Below are positions 1 to 7,758 of a stretch of DNA of 64,000 bases, piece after piece. This DNA is from Streptomyces sp. 840.1. GTDB taxonomy: Bacteria > Actinomycetota > Actinomycetes > Streptomycetales > Streptomycetaceae. The translations under genes were made by a program, and so were the position numbers. The notes under the pieces are model-generated. The model searched no databases and had not been told where the DNA came from. It saw nothing but the letters and a program-made list of their open reading frames with translations. The first letter of the stretch is position 1. Every line of letters begins with the position of its first letter. The DNA is taken from the NCBI RefSeq assembly GCF_003751445.1, contig NZ_RJUU01000001.1:1803001-1867000 (forward strand). Direction: 5' to 3'.

Positions 1-1030
1 GGAGTCCGGCGACGGTGACGGCGGCGAAGAGCACGGCGAGCGCGACGGCGGCCGAGGTCAGCAGCCGGCGGGCCGGCAGGGCGGGCGGCAGCAGGGCGGG
101 CAGGGCGCCGTCGTGCAGGGCGGGGCCCAGCAGGGTGCGGGAGGCGAGGCGGGCGGCGAGCCCGGCCGCGACGCCGAGGAGCAGCAGCATCAGGACGCAG
201 GCCTGGAGGACCGGGAGGTCCTGGGCGAGTGCGGCGGCCAGCGCGGTGCCACCGAGGCCGGGGATCGCGTAGAGGGTCTCGACGGCGACGGCCCCGCCGG
301 TGAGCCCGACGACGATCAGCCCGAGCTGGGGCAGCAGCCCCGGCAGGGCGCGGCGCAGGGCGTGCCGGGCGATCCGGGGTCCGGGCAGTCCGCCGGCGGT
401 GGCGGCGCGGGCCCAGGGTTCGGCGAAGGCGGCGGGCAGCGCGTCGTCCAGCAGCCGGCCGAGCAGGGCGCCGGCCGGGAGGCCCATGGCGAGGGCGGGC
501 AGCACCGTCTGCCCCGGGGTGCCCCAGCCGAGCGCGGGGAGCCAGCCGAGCCGGACCGCGACGACTGCGGCGAGCACGGCGGCGATCAGGAACTCGGGGA
601 AGGCGGCGAGGACGGCCGCGCCGACGCCCGCGCGGGTGGTGACGATGCGGCGGGACGCCCCGCGCCGCAGGGTCCCGGCGGCGAGAGCGGCGGCGAGGGC
701 CAGGGCGACGGCCAGGGAGACGCCCATCAGGGTGAGCGAGACGCCCAGGGCGGACATCGCGTCGGGGGCGACGGGCTGTCCGGAGACCCAGGAGGTGCCG
801 AGATCGCCGCGCGCGAGTCCGCCGAACCAGCGGCCGAGGACGTGGAGGGAGCCGCCGTCGAGGCCGGTCCCGGCCCGGATGGCGTCGAGGGTCTCGGGGG
901 TCGGCGGCCGGTCGGCGTACCGGGCGCGCAGGATCGTGCGGGCGGGGTCGGTGCTGGTCAGCCGGGGCAGCAGGCCGATGACGGCGAGGACCGCGAGGAG
1001 CGCGCCGAGGCGTCCGGCGAGGTACTTCAC
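1..1030 (-). CDS. ABC transporter permease, probably a fused two-domain (DppB-DppC type) protein; 3' end beyond the window
   Basis: Membrane subunit of a peptide/nickel-class ABC importer. The reading frame is open from a GTG at 1030 to the window edge (343 codons). It starts after the substrate-binding gene's stop at 1035, so the two are coupled. The N-terminal part is a complete DppB-type permease: a first membrane helix, a periplasmic stretch, five more hydrophobic segments and an EAA-type cytoplasmic loop containing RAATAGGLPGPRIARHAL. After the usual domain end (LLGPAL) the frame continues through a linker and enters another hydrophobic helix (RRLLTSAAVALAVLFAAVTV). I infer that a DppC-type domain is fused on. 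Family is clear; substrate and full length are not. Confidence 0.8.
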   Translation of the reverse strand, partial: MKYLAGRLGALLAVLAVIGLLPRLTSTDPARTILRARYADRPPTPETLDAIRAGTGLDGGSLHVLGRWFGGLARGDLGTSWVSGQPVAPDAMSALGVSLTLMGVSLAVALALAAALAAGTLRRGASRRIVTTRAGVGAAVLAAFPEFLIAAVLAAVVAVRLGWLPALGWGTPGQTVLPALAMGLPAGALLGRLLDDALPAAFAEPWARAATAGGLPGPRIARHALRRALPGLLPQLGLIVVGLTGGAVAVETLYAIPGLGGTALAAALAQDLPVLQACVLMLLLLGVAAGLAARLASRTLLGPALHDGALPALLPPALPARRLLTSAAVALAVLFAAVTVAGL

Positions 1031-1034
1031 CCGG

Positions 1035-2555
1035 TCATCCGACGCGGGTGTCTGCGGTGATGAGGGTGCGTTCCATCGGGTCGAGCGCGACACCGCGGAC
1101 GCGGCTGTCGTCGTAGCCCTGGACGAAGCGTTCGTGGAGCAGCGGGACGAGGGCGTCGGTGCCCAGAACGTCTGCCTCGGCGGTCATCGCGGCGCGGTGG
1201 CGGGCGTCCGTTCCGGCGAGTGCGGAGGCCTTGTCCACGTCGGCGTCGACGCGCTTGTCGCAGAGCTGCGAGATGTTGAAGCTGCCGTCGCAGGTGAAGT
1301 CGGAGGCGAGGTAGGAAACCGGGTCGGCGGTGTCCAGGAGGGTGTTGCGGGCCTGGATGAAGGCGTCGTACTTGCCGGCGAGGGCGTCGGCCTCCAGCTG
1401 GGCGTAGTCGCGGACGACCTGCTTGACGGTGAAGCCGCGCTTCCGGAGCTGCTGCTGGACGACGGTGGCGACCTCGGGGAGTTCGGGCCGGTTGGTGTAG
1501 GTGGCCAGCACGATCTGCTTTGTCTTCGCGATCTGCGCCTTGCCGGCGGCCTTCGCCCGGCCGGCCGGGTCCTGGCGGGCTGCGGCGGCCCATGGCACGC
1601 CGGGTCCGAGGAGGCCCTGCGCGCTGTCGGCGCGGCCTTCGTAGACGGCCTTGACGAGGGCCTCGGAGTCGATCGCCTCGCGGGCGGCTGCGCGCATCGC
1701 GGGGTCGCTGAAGACGCCGTGCTCGGTGTTGAGGGAGAGGCCGTTGGTGCGGGCGGAGGGGAACTCGTGGACGAGCCCGTCGCCGAGGAGGGAGGCCTGC
1801 GAGATCGGTACGTACTCGGCGACGTCGACGGCCTCGGTGCGCAGGGCGTTGGCGCGGGCGGTGCCGTCGGCCACGAACGTCACGTCGACGCCGGGGGCCT
1901 TCGCCTTGCCGCCCCAGTAGTGGTCGTTGCGTTCCAGGGTGGCGCTGACGGCTCCCTGGACCGAGGCGAGGGTGAAGGGCCCGGTGGCGTGTCCGGCGGG
2001 GTTCACCTTGCCGTCGCGGTAGGCGGCGGCCGACAGGACGGCGAGGGAGGGGTTGGCGAGGCGCTGGGGCAGCAGCGGATCGGCCTCGGTGGTGACGACC
2101 CGTACGGCGCCGTCGCCGCCGGCCGTCGCGGTGATGCCGGTGTCGGACAGGACGCGGGGCTTGGGCGAGGCCTTCTGGGCGGCGTTCAGGGACCGGGCGA
2201 CGGCGGCCGCGTCGACCTTCGTGCCGTCCTGGAAGGACGCCTGGCGCAGGGTGAAGGTCCACGCCTTCGGGCTCTCGCGCTTCCAGGAGGCGGCCAGCGC
2301 GGGCTTCGCGGCGCCTTCGCGGTCGAGGGAGGTGAGGCCTTCGATGACCGAGAGGCGGCTGAGGTTGACGGCGTCGTCGCCGTAGGGGGACATCGCCTGG
2401 GCGGGCGGGAAGGCCATGACGACCCGGAGGCGTTGCCCGCCGCCCGACGCGCTCCCGGTGTCGTCCGCGCCGCTGGAGCAGGCGGTGGCGAGCGGGACGA
2501 GGAGGGCGGCCGCGGTCAGCGGCAGCGTGGCGCGACGGAGGCGGGACGTGGGCAT
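1035..2555 (-). CDS. ABC transporter substrate-binding lipoprotein (SBP family 5, peptide/nickel type)
   Basis: Extracellular solute receptor of the importer, 506 residues. It has a signal peptide ending in a lipobox (LATAC, Cys26), so it should be anchored by lipid to the outer face of the membrane. The body shows family-5 features: an N-terminal 'EGLTSLDREGAAKPALAASW' stretch, a 'FTLRQASFQDGTKVDAAAV' segment, and a YWGG element near the middle. Its stop lies 4 bp before the permease start. The start codon lies only 15 bp from a Zur-like palindrome, so zinc-responsive expression is likely. The ligand could be a peptide, nickel, or a metal-chelator complex; the sequence alone does not decide. 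Confidence 0.88.
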   Translation of the reverse strand: MPTSRLRRATLPLTAAALLVPLATACSSGADDTGSASGGGQRLRVVMAFPPAQAMSPYGDDAVNLSRLSVIEGLTSLDREGAAKPALAASWKRESPKAWTFTLRQASFQDGTKVDAAAVARSLNAAQKASPKPRVLSDTGITATAGGDGAVRVVTTEADPLLPQRLANPSLAVLSAAAYRDGKVNPAGHATGPFTLASVQGAVSATLERNDHYWGGKAKAPGVDVTFVADGTARANALRTEAVDVAEYVPISQASLLGDGLVHEFPSARTNGLSLNTEHGVFSDPAMRAAAREAIDSEALVKAVYEGRADSAQGLLGPGVPWAAAARQDPAGRAKAAGKAQIAKTKQIVLATYTNRPELPEVATVVQQQLRKRGFTVKQVVRDYAQLEADALAGKYDAFIQARNTLLDTADPVSYLASDFTCDGSFNISQLCDKRVDADVDKASALAGTDARHRAAMTAEADVLGTDALVPLLHERFVQGYDDSRVRGVALDPMERTLITADTRVG

Positions 2556-2570
2556 GGCAACGACCTTATA

Positions 2571-2587
2571 TGAAAACGATTGTCATT
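2571..2587. promoter_or_regulatory. Zur-type operator upstream of the ABC importer
   Basis: The sequence TGAAAACGATTGTCATT closely resembles the actinobacterial Zur consensus (TGAAAATGATTTTCA form), with the arms TGAAAAC and TGTCA around the centre. It sits 16 bp upstream of the substrate-binding gene's ATG, where bound repressor would block transcription. The GNAT gene on the other side ends at 2632 pointing away from the box, so only the importer is a likely target. Confidence 0.6.
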
Positions 2588-2631
2588 TGAAGTGGTGGGG
2601 ACCGGTGCGACGACCCCGGGAGGGCGCCGGT

Positions 2632-3204
2632 TCAGCCGGCGGCGGGCACCGGCAGCTCGAAGTGGACGACGCTCTGGCCCCGGCCGGGCAGGGTGCGCTC
2701 GTCGCACACCTCCCGCGCGAGGGACCGCCAGAACGGCTCGGCGCCCGGCACGGAGGGATCGGTGTGCAGGTAGACCGCCTCGTACCCGCCGGCCCGCGCG
2801 ACGAAGTCGCACAGCTCGCGCACCAGCCGCCGCGCCAGCCCGTGCCTGCGGTGCTCCGGCGCCACATAGATCCGGCACAGCTGGGCGGTGCTGCCGGACG
2901 GGAAGCGGTCCGCGACCCACTGCGGGTTGGGCGGCGCCTGCGGCCCCCGGTCGCGTACGGCGCCCGTCGCGACGATCTCGCCGTCGCGCTCGACCACCAG
3001 CAGGGTGCAGCGCGCGGGCCGCAGGTAACTGGCCTCGGGATCGATGATGTCGGCGTGCCAGCGCGGTACGTAGCCGGACCTCAGGTCGCGGTAGACGGTG
3101 TCGAGCATCACGGCCCGCGCCCCGTCGACGTCATGGGGAGTGGCGGTGCGCAGGATGTATCCGCCGGCATCGGCCCGTACCTCGGCCGCCGTCGTCGTAC
3201 TCAT
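2632..3204 (-). CDS. GNAT family N-acetyltransferase
   Basis: Predicted acyl-CoA-dependent acetyltransferase, 190 residues. The acetyl-CoA pocket motif is visible in 'LCRIYVAPEHRRHGLARRL' (V..xxRxxGxG/A pattern), preceded by the beta-strand 'CTLLVVERDGEIVATGAV'. The C terminus (YEAVYLHTDPS, then a V-H-F-E-L strand) is typical of the fold. The start ATG at 3204 follows a purine-rich GGGAGAGG. It is transcribed alone between ispF and the importer. The substrate cannot be told from sequence. Confidence 0.85.
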   Translation of the reverse strand: MSTTTAAEVRADAGGYILRTATPHDVDGARAVMLDTVYRDLRSGYVPRWHADIIDPEASYLRPARCTLLVVERDGEIVATGAVRDRGPQAPPNPQWVADRFPSGSTAQLCRIYVAPEHRRHGLARRLVRELCDFVARAGGYEAVYLHTDPSVPGAEPFWRSLAREVCDERTLPGRGQSVVHFELPVPAAG

Positions 3205-3325
3205 CCCGGAGCCTCTCCCGTCCCTCGCGTCACCTCATTGCCGTACCAGGGTACGTGCAAGTGATGTGCAACAAGGCCGCGGGCCCGACGGTCCGCCGGG
3301 CCCGCCGGACTGGCTCCGGGGCAGG

Positions 3326-3847
3326 TCAGGCCAGTCGGTAGACCAGCGCGGTGGCGATTCCCGCGATGCCCTCCGCACGGCCGGTGAAGCCGAGTCCGTC
3401 GGAGGTGGCGGCGGAGAGCGAGACCGGCGCGCCCACGGCGGCGGACAGCACCCGCTGCGCCTCGTCGCGCCGTTTGCCGATCTTCGGCCGTACGCCGACG
3501 ACCTGGACGGCGATGTTGCCGATCTCGAAGCCCTCGGACCGCACGATCCGGGCCGCCTCGGTCAGCAGCGTGACCCCAGCGGCGCCGGACCACTCGGGGC
3601 GCCCGGTACCGAAGTGCTGCCCGAGGTCGCCGAGGCCCGCGGCCGAGAACAGCGCGTTGCACGCGGCGTGCGCGACGACGTCCGCGTCGGAGTGCCCGGC
3701 GAGCCCCGGGCCCTCGCCCTCCCAGAGCAGACCCGCGCACCACAGCTCGCGGCCCTCCTCGAAGGCGTGAATGTCGGTACCGATCCCGACGAGCGGGATC
3801 ACCGGCGCGTCGCGTCGGCCGGAAACCGGCTGCTCCTCAGAAGCCAT
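3326..3847 (-). CDS. ispF: 2-C-methyl-D-erythritol 2,4-cyclodiphosphate synthase
   Basis: Cyclises CDP-methylerythritol 2-phosphate to MEcPP with loss of CMP, in the MEP isoprenoid pathway. At 173 residues it is a normal-length IspF with about 15 extra N-terminal residues. The metal-binding residues are visible: Asp25 and His27 in GTDIH, and His60 after [10 protein letters not shown]. The C terminus has the family [15 protein letters not shown] motif. Its start overlaps the end of ispD by 11 bp, so the two are translated together. Confidence 0.97.
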   Translation of the reverse strand: MASEEQPVSGRRDAPVIPLVGIGTDIHAFEEGRELWCAGLLWEGEGPGLAGHSDADVVAHAACNALFSAAGLGDLGQHFGTGRPEWSGAAGVTLLTEAARIVRSEGFEIGNIAVQVVGVRPKIGKRRDEAQRVLSAAVGAPVSLSAATSDGLGFTGRAEGIAGIATALVYRLA

Positions 3848-4583
3848 CGTTCGCCCTCCTGCGTGCGAGAACCGCTTCGGCCAGGACCAGGTCCAGCGGC
3901 CGGGTCACCTTGAACGCCTCCTCGTGTCCGGGCACCACCACGACGGGCGCCCCGAGCTGCTCGACCAGGCCCGCGTCGTCGGTCGCGCCCTCGCCGCTGA
4001 CGGCGACCCGCTCGTGGGCCCGCACCAGCGTGTCGCGGTCGAAGCCCTGCGGCGTCTGCACCGCGCGCAGCCTGGAGCGCACCGGCGTGGAGAGCACCGG
4101 TTCGGGCTCCCCCGGCGCACCCGGCTCGACCTCCTTGACGGTGTCCGCCAGCGGCAGCGCCGGGACGACGGCGAGCGCCCCGTCGCGTACCGCCTCGACC
4201 ACCGCGTCCACCGTGTCGACGGGCACCAGCGGGCGGGCCGCGTCGTGCACGAGGACGGCGGACACATCGGCGGGCAGTGCGTCCAGGCCGAGCTTCACCG
4301 ACTCCTGGCGGGTGTCGCCACCTGGCACGACGAGGAATTCGGTGCGCTCGGGCAGGGCGTGTTCGTCGAGCAGGCTGCGGACCTCGGGGGCGCCGTCGGG
4401 CGGGGCGACGACCACGACCAGGGAGACCTGGCGGGAGGCCGCCATGGCCCGTACGGCGTGGACGAGCATGGGTGTTCCGCCCAGCGCGCGCAGCGCCTTG
4501 GGGGCGCCGGGGCCGAGCCGTACACCGCGGCCGGCCGCGGGAATCACGGCGGCGGTGCGGCCTGGAAACGATTGATCAGACAT
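3837..4583 (-). CDS. ispD: 2-C-methyl-D-erythritol 4-phosphate cytidylyltransferase
   Basis: Transfers CMP from CTP to methylerythritol 4-phosphate, the MEP pathway step that supplies the kinase IspE ahead of IspF. The ATG at 4583 gives [20 protein letters not shown]; the nucleotide-binding loop [10 protein letters not shown] and the following Lys29 sit at the expected positions. Longer upstream starts lack family similarity. The protein is 248 residues and ends with [14 protein letters not shown]. Downstream ispF overlaps by 11 bp. The gene lies 505 bp downstream of carD on the same strand, so it may have its own promoter. Confidence 0.96.
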   Translation of the reverse strand: MSDQSFPGRTAAVIPAAGRGVRLGPGAPKALRALGGTPMLVHAVRAMAASRQVSLVVVVAPPDGAPEVRSLLDEHALPERTEFLVVPGGDTRQESVKLGLDALPADVSAVLVHDAARPLVPVDTVDAVVEAVRDGALAVVPALPLADTVKEVEPGAPGEPEPVLSTPVRSRLRAVQTPQGFDRDTLVRAHERVAVSGEGATDDAGLVEQLGAPVVVVPGHEEAFKVTRPLDLVLAEAVLARRRANDGF

Positions 4584-5088
4584 CGGTTGCACTCCGAAGC
4601 ATCGGCATGTTTGTCTCCACGGCCGACGTGGGTATGGCCTCAATCGAGCCGGGCGCTACGCCATGACTCGACCGGGACCCTTTCCGTGACCCCGGGCGAG
4701 ACGAGGACCGCCCCGGCCGCTCGGGATCGGCCTGACACGTCGACTTCACAAGATCGCGAGCAAAGTACCGGGGGATCGTCGCCGAGGCCAACGCGTCGGC
4801 GCATCGAGAACAACATCCGGGACGCCTGGGCCTTGCCCGTCGGCGTCCTTGCGCCCGGAATCCGGAATATGGCCGGAATCCGCGTGTCCGAAAATCCGCA
4901 GTCGGACGCCCGGAATCCGTCGCCGGCCATGCGTTCATGTCCGGGGTCGGACCCATGCCCGGACATGCCGCAGCGCCCGACGACAGGCCGTTCAAACGGC
5001 TGGTCAGCGGGCACCGCGGCACATTATTTACGCCTTCGACCGGTGCGATCCGGTTTCAGACATCAGGCACGAGCACAGCACGAGCACT
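4584..5088. other. Intergenic region between carD and ispD with a perfect 10-bp inverted repeat
   Basis: I see no convincing gene in these 505 bp. The clearest structure is CATGTCCGGG (4936-4945) matched by CCCGGACATG (4958-4967) with a 12-nt loop. Nearby CCGGAAT and CCGGACA elements recur several times between 4855 and 4970. The hairpin could end carD transcription (it lies 122-153 bp past the carD stop) or be an operator for ispD-ispF. It lacks a T-run. Confidence 0.5.
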
Positions 5089-5571
5089 TCAGGACGCGAG
5101 GACCTCGTCGAGCAGAGCCTCGGCCTTGTCCTCGTTGGTGTTCTCCGCGAGAGCGAGCTCACTCACCAGGATCTGGCGAGCCTTGGCGAGCATGCGCTTC
5201 TCACCTGCGGAGAGTCCACGCTCGCGCTCACGACGCCACAGGTCACGAACTACTTCCGCGACCTTGATGACATCGCCGGAGGCGAGCTTTTCGAGATTTG
5301 CCTTGTAGCGTCGGGACCAGTTCGTCGGCTCTTCGGCATACGGCGCGCGCAGCACCTCGAAGACCCGGTCCAGCCCTTCCTGCCCGACTACGTCACGCAC
5401 ACCCACGAACTCCGCATTGTCCGCCGGTACACGCACCGTCAAGTCGCCCTGAGCGACCTTGAGCACCAAGTAGGTCTTGTCCACGCCTTTGATCTGGCGA
5501 GTTTCGATAGCCTCGATCAGCGCGGCCCCGTGATGGGGATAGACCACGGTGTCGCCAACCTTGAACGTCAT
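5089..5571 (-). CDS. carD: CarD-family RNA polymerase-binding transcription factor
   Basis: Essential-type global regulator that binds the RNA polymerase beta subunit and stabilises open promoter complexes, notably at rRNA promoters. At 160 residues it has the normal length. The N-terminal Tudor-like RNAP-interacting domain begins [17 protein letters not shown]. The C-terminal helical DNA-binding domain contains the conserved Trp85 ([15 protein letters not shown]), which in the mycobacterial protein wedges into the upstream edge of the bubble. It is monocistronic; the divergent lipoprotein gene starts more than 650 bp away. Confidence 0.97.
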   Translation of the reverse strand: MTFKVGDTVVYPHHGAALIEAIETRQIKGVDKTYLVLKVAQGDLTVRVPADNAEFVGVRDVVGQEGLDRVFEVLRAPYAEEPTNWSRRYKANLEKLASGDVIKVAEVVRDLWRRERERGLSAGEKRMLAKARQILVSELALAENTNEDKAEALLDEVLAS

Positions 5572-6235
5572 GTGACAGGTACCCCTTCCGTGGCTATCAA
5601 GAGTAACACGAGAACAGCTTCTCCTGAATGGCGTTTTCGCAGGTCAGGGCATATCTCGGGGCTTGACAACTGAGACACGTACGTGCTGCGGAAGGTCCCT
5701 CGGGGACGGTATTCGCAGGTCGGAGCGGCTGTACGGGCGAGGAGAAACGCGGACGTTACACCCGTCGGAACTTGCTCGGAAGGGACCTAACGTCCCGTTT
5801 TGCCGGGTTCAGGATGGTGAACTTTCCGTACTCCGTTCGAGGATCGATCACCCGTACGGCGGTAAGTGCGGATGGCCAATGAAATTGATCAACGGTCGGC
5901 CGTCGGGTGGATGTCGCGGGGATTATGCGCAATGAATGCGCCGGAGCACGCCGGGGCCGGTGGAACTCCCGGGAACTCCTTGGGAAGCACGGGGAACTCC
6001 TGGAGGAAGCACCGGCCGAACGCCCGGCGGAATTGATCAAGCCTGTTATGTGAACGGCTTGCGAATGATCACCTCCGGGCCGGCCGCGATCCCCGGGGCG
6101 TCCGGGGGGCGGGTCGGTTGCGGGCCGGGGACAGCGGCTCGGTAACCTGACCGCTGTCACACCGCTTGGGGCGACTTCGACACGACTCGCCCGACCCCGT
6201 CCGTAAGTCCGCTCGTCCAAGGAGTTGCCCCCGCC
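5572..6235. other. 664-bp divergent intergenic region between carD and a lipoprotein gene
   Basis: This stretch is visibly less GC-biased than its surroundings and has no convincing gene; a 90-codon TTG frame at 5663-5935 lacks a ribosome site and a typical composition. It contains the palindrome CACGTACGTG (5676-5685), three GGAACTCC copies between about 5960 and 6000, and an inverted repeat ACAGCGG (6131-6137) / CCGCTGT (6151-6157) enclosing GGTAACCTGA. The last may be the promoter-operator of the lipoprotein gene. It must also hold the carD promoter. Confidence 0.5.
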
Positions 6236-6919
6236 GTGAGCCGCAGCCTTCGACACGGCGCTCTCGCCGCCACCGCCATCGCGTTCTCGATCGCCGCGCT
6301 CTCCGCATGTGGTGCGGGCAAGAACGCGCAGACGCTCGAAGTCAGGCCCGACAACGCCGCCACCTCGGTCGGCGCCATCAAGATCCAGAACGCCAATGTC
6401 GTCACCCAGCCGGAAGGCGGCGCCAAGGGCCCGGCCGTTGTGATCGCCACGGTGTTCAACAACAGCACCAAGGCGGAGACCCTCAACGCCATCGCCCTGA
6501 CCGGCACCAGCGCCTCCGTGCAGCTGCACCCCGCCAAGGGCACCGGGCCGCTCGTCGTACCGGCCGGCGGCCGGGTCGTGCTCGGCGGCAAGGGCAACGC
6601 GGCCGCCGTGATCGAGAACGGCAGCGAGGCCACGCAGAACGGCAACGTCCAGAACCTGGTCTTCAAGTTCAGCGAGTCCGGCGACATCCCGCTGGGCGCC
6701 ACCGTCGTCCCGGCCACCAGCTACTTCAAGGGCTTCGGCCCCAGCGCGCTCCCGGAGCTGCCGAACGCGACGGCCTCGAACTCGGCCGACGCGACGCCCT
6801 CCGGCTCCGCCACTGGGACCCCGGGCGACCCGTCCGACACCCCGTCCGGGTCGGCCTCGTCGAGCGACACGGCCACCCCGACCGACGCGGCGTCCGACTC
6901 GGCACAGCCGAACACCTGA
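6236..6919 (+). CDS. Secreted lipoprotein, DUF461/copper-chaperone-like fold
   Basis: Membrane-anchored extracytoplasmic protein of 227 residues starting at GTG 6236. The signal peptide ends in the lipobox LSAC (Cys near residue 24). The middle has a beta-rich pattern (VVIATVFNNSTKAETLNAI, GPLVVPAGGRVVLGG, GDIPLGATVVPATSYFKGFGP) resembling DUF461/PCuAC-type proteins. I do not see the His/Met copper ligands of true PCuAC. The last 55 residues are a Ser/Thr/Pro/Asp-rich tail, likely a flexible wall spacer. It converges on phoP across a strong terminator. Function is not known. Confidence 0.8.
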   Translation: MSRSLRHGALAATAIAFSIAALSACGAGKNAQTLEVRPDNAATSVGAIKIQNANVVTQPEGGAKGPAVVIATVFNNSTKAETLNAIALTGTSASVQLHPAKGTGPLVVPAGGRVVLGGKGNAAAVIENGSEATQNGNVQNLVFKFSESGDIPLGATVVPATSYFKGFGPSALPELPNATASNSADATPSGSATGTPGDPSDTPSGSASSSDTATPTDAASDSAQPNT

Positions 6920-6998
6920 CCCGCGAGCAGAGGCGAGCACAGGCGGACCGTCGCGCGAGCGCACCCGGGCCCGTTCGAGTGCACGCGGACTCGCGAAA

Positions 6999-7055
6999 GC
7001 GCGCATACGGCTGAGGCGCCTCCCGGGCCGGGAGGCGCCTCAGCCGTATGCGCGC
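6999..7055. terminator. Bidirectional terminator between the lipoprotein gene and phoP
   Basis: A perfect inverted repeat with 26-bp arms (6999-7024 and 7030-7055) and a 5-nt GGGCC loop lies between two convergent genes. It has no T-run, which is usual for Streptomyces terminators. Confidence 0.9.
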
Positions 7056-7077
7056 TCGCGGCGGGCAGTGGGCCGGT

Positions 7078-7758
7078 TTACGGCTCGAACTTGTACCCGA
7101 GGCCCCGCACCGTGACCAGGAACCTCGGCGCGCCCGGGTCGGGCTCGATCTTGGCGCGCAGCCGCTTGACGTGGACGTCGAGCGTCTTGGTGTCGCCCAC
7201 GTAGTCGGCGCCCCAGACCCGGTCGATCAGCTGCATCCGGGTCAGCACCCGCCCGGCGTTGCGCAGCAGCATCTCCAGCAGGTCGAACTCCTTCAGCGGG
7301 AGGTCGACCTTGCCGCCGGAGACCGTGACGACGTGGCGGTCCACGTCCATCCGGACCGGGCCGGCCTCCAGGGCGGCCGGGGTGACCTCCTCCGGCTCGC
7401 CCCGGCGGCGCAGCACCGCGCGGATGCGGGCGACGAGCTCACGCGAGGAGAAGGGCTTGGTCACATAGTCGTCGGCTCCTATTTCCAGGCCGACGACCTT
7501 GTCGATCTCGCTGTCCTTGGCCGTGACCATGATCACGGGGACGTTGGACTTGCTGCGCAGCTGCCGGCAGACCTCGGTGCCGGGCAGTCCGGGCAGCATC
7601 AGGTCGAGCAGTACGAGGTCGGCGCCATTGCGCTCGAACTCGTCCAGGCCGTCGGGACCCGTGGCCGCGATGGCGACCTCGAAGCCTTCCTTACGGAGCA
7701 TGTAGGACAGGGCGTCGCTGAAGGATTCCTCATCCTCGACGACAAGCACTCGGGTCAC
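7078..7758 (-). CDS. phoP: Phosphate-starvation response regulator PhoP (OmpR class)
   Basis: Master activator/repressor of the PHO regulon; it also represses nitrogen and antibiotic genes in Streptomyces. The protein has 226 residues. The receiver domain carries phospho-acceptor Asp52, Thr79 and Lys101 (DYVTKPFSSRELVARIRAVLRR). The C-terminal winged helix shows LPLKEFDLLEMLLRN and the DNA-contact stretch TKTLDVHVKRLRAKIE. Its start overlaps the phoR start-proximal stop by 4 bp (7755-7758), with phoR upstream in the operon. The mycobacterial RegX3 is the orthologue; the phoU neighbour supports the PhoP name. Confidence 0.96.
   Translation of the reverse strand: MTRVLVVEDEESFSDALSYMLRKEGFEVAIAATGPDGLDEFERNGADLVLLDLMLPGLPGTEVCRQLRSKSNVPVIMVTAKDSEIDKVVGLEIGADDYVTKPFSSRELVARIRAVLRRRGEPEEVTPAALEAGPVRMDVDRHVVTVSGGKVDLPLKEFDLLEMLLRNAGRVLTRMQLIDRVWGADYVGDTKTLDVHVKRLRAKIEPDPGAPRFLVTVRGLGYKFEP

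Noticed and set aside
113..1060. Long plus-strand open frames over the first kilobase
   Set aside because: They are Gly/Glu/Asp- or Arg/Ala-rich antisense products typical of GC-rich DNA; the minus strand encodes a convincing permease there.
5663..5935. 90-codon TTG frame upstream of the lipoprotein gene
   Set aside because: No ribosome site, unusual residue composition and position within a probable promoter region. A small peptide cannot be fully excluded.
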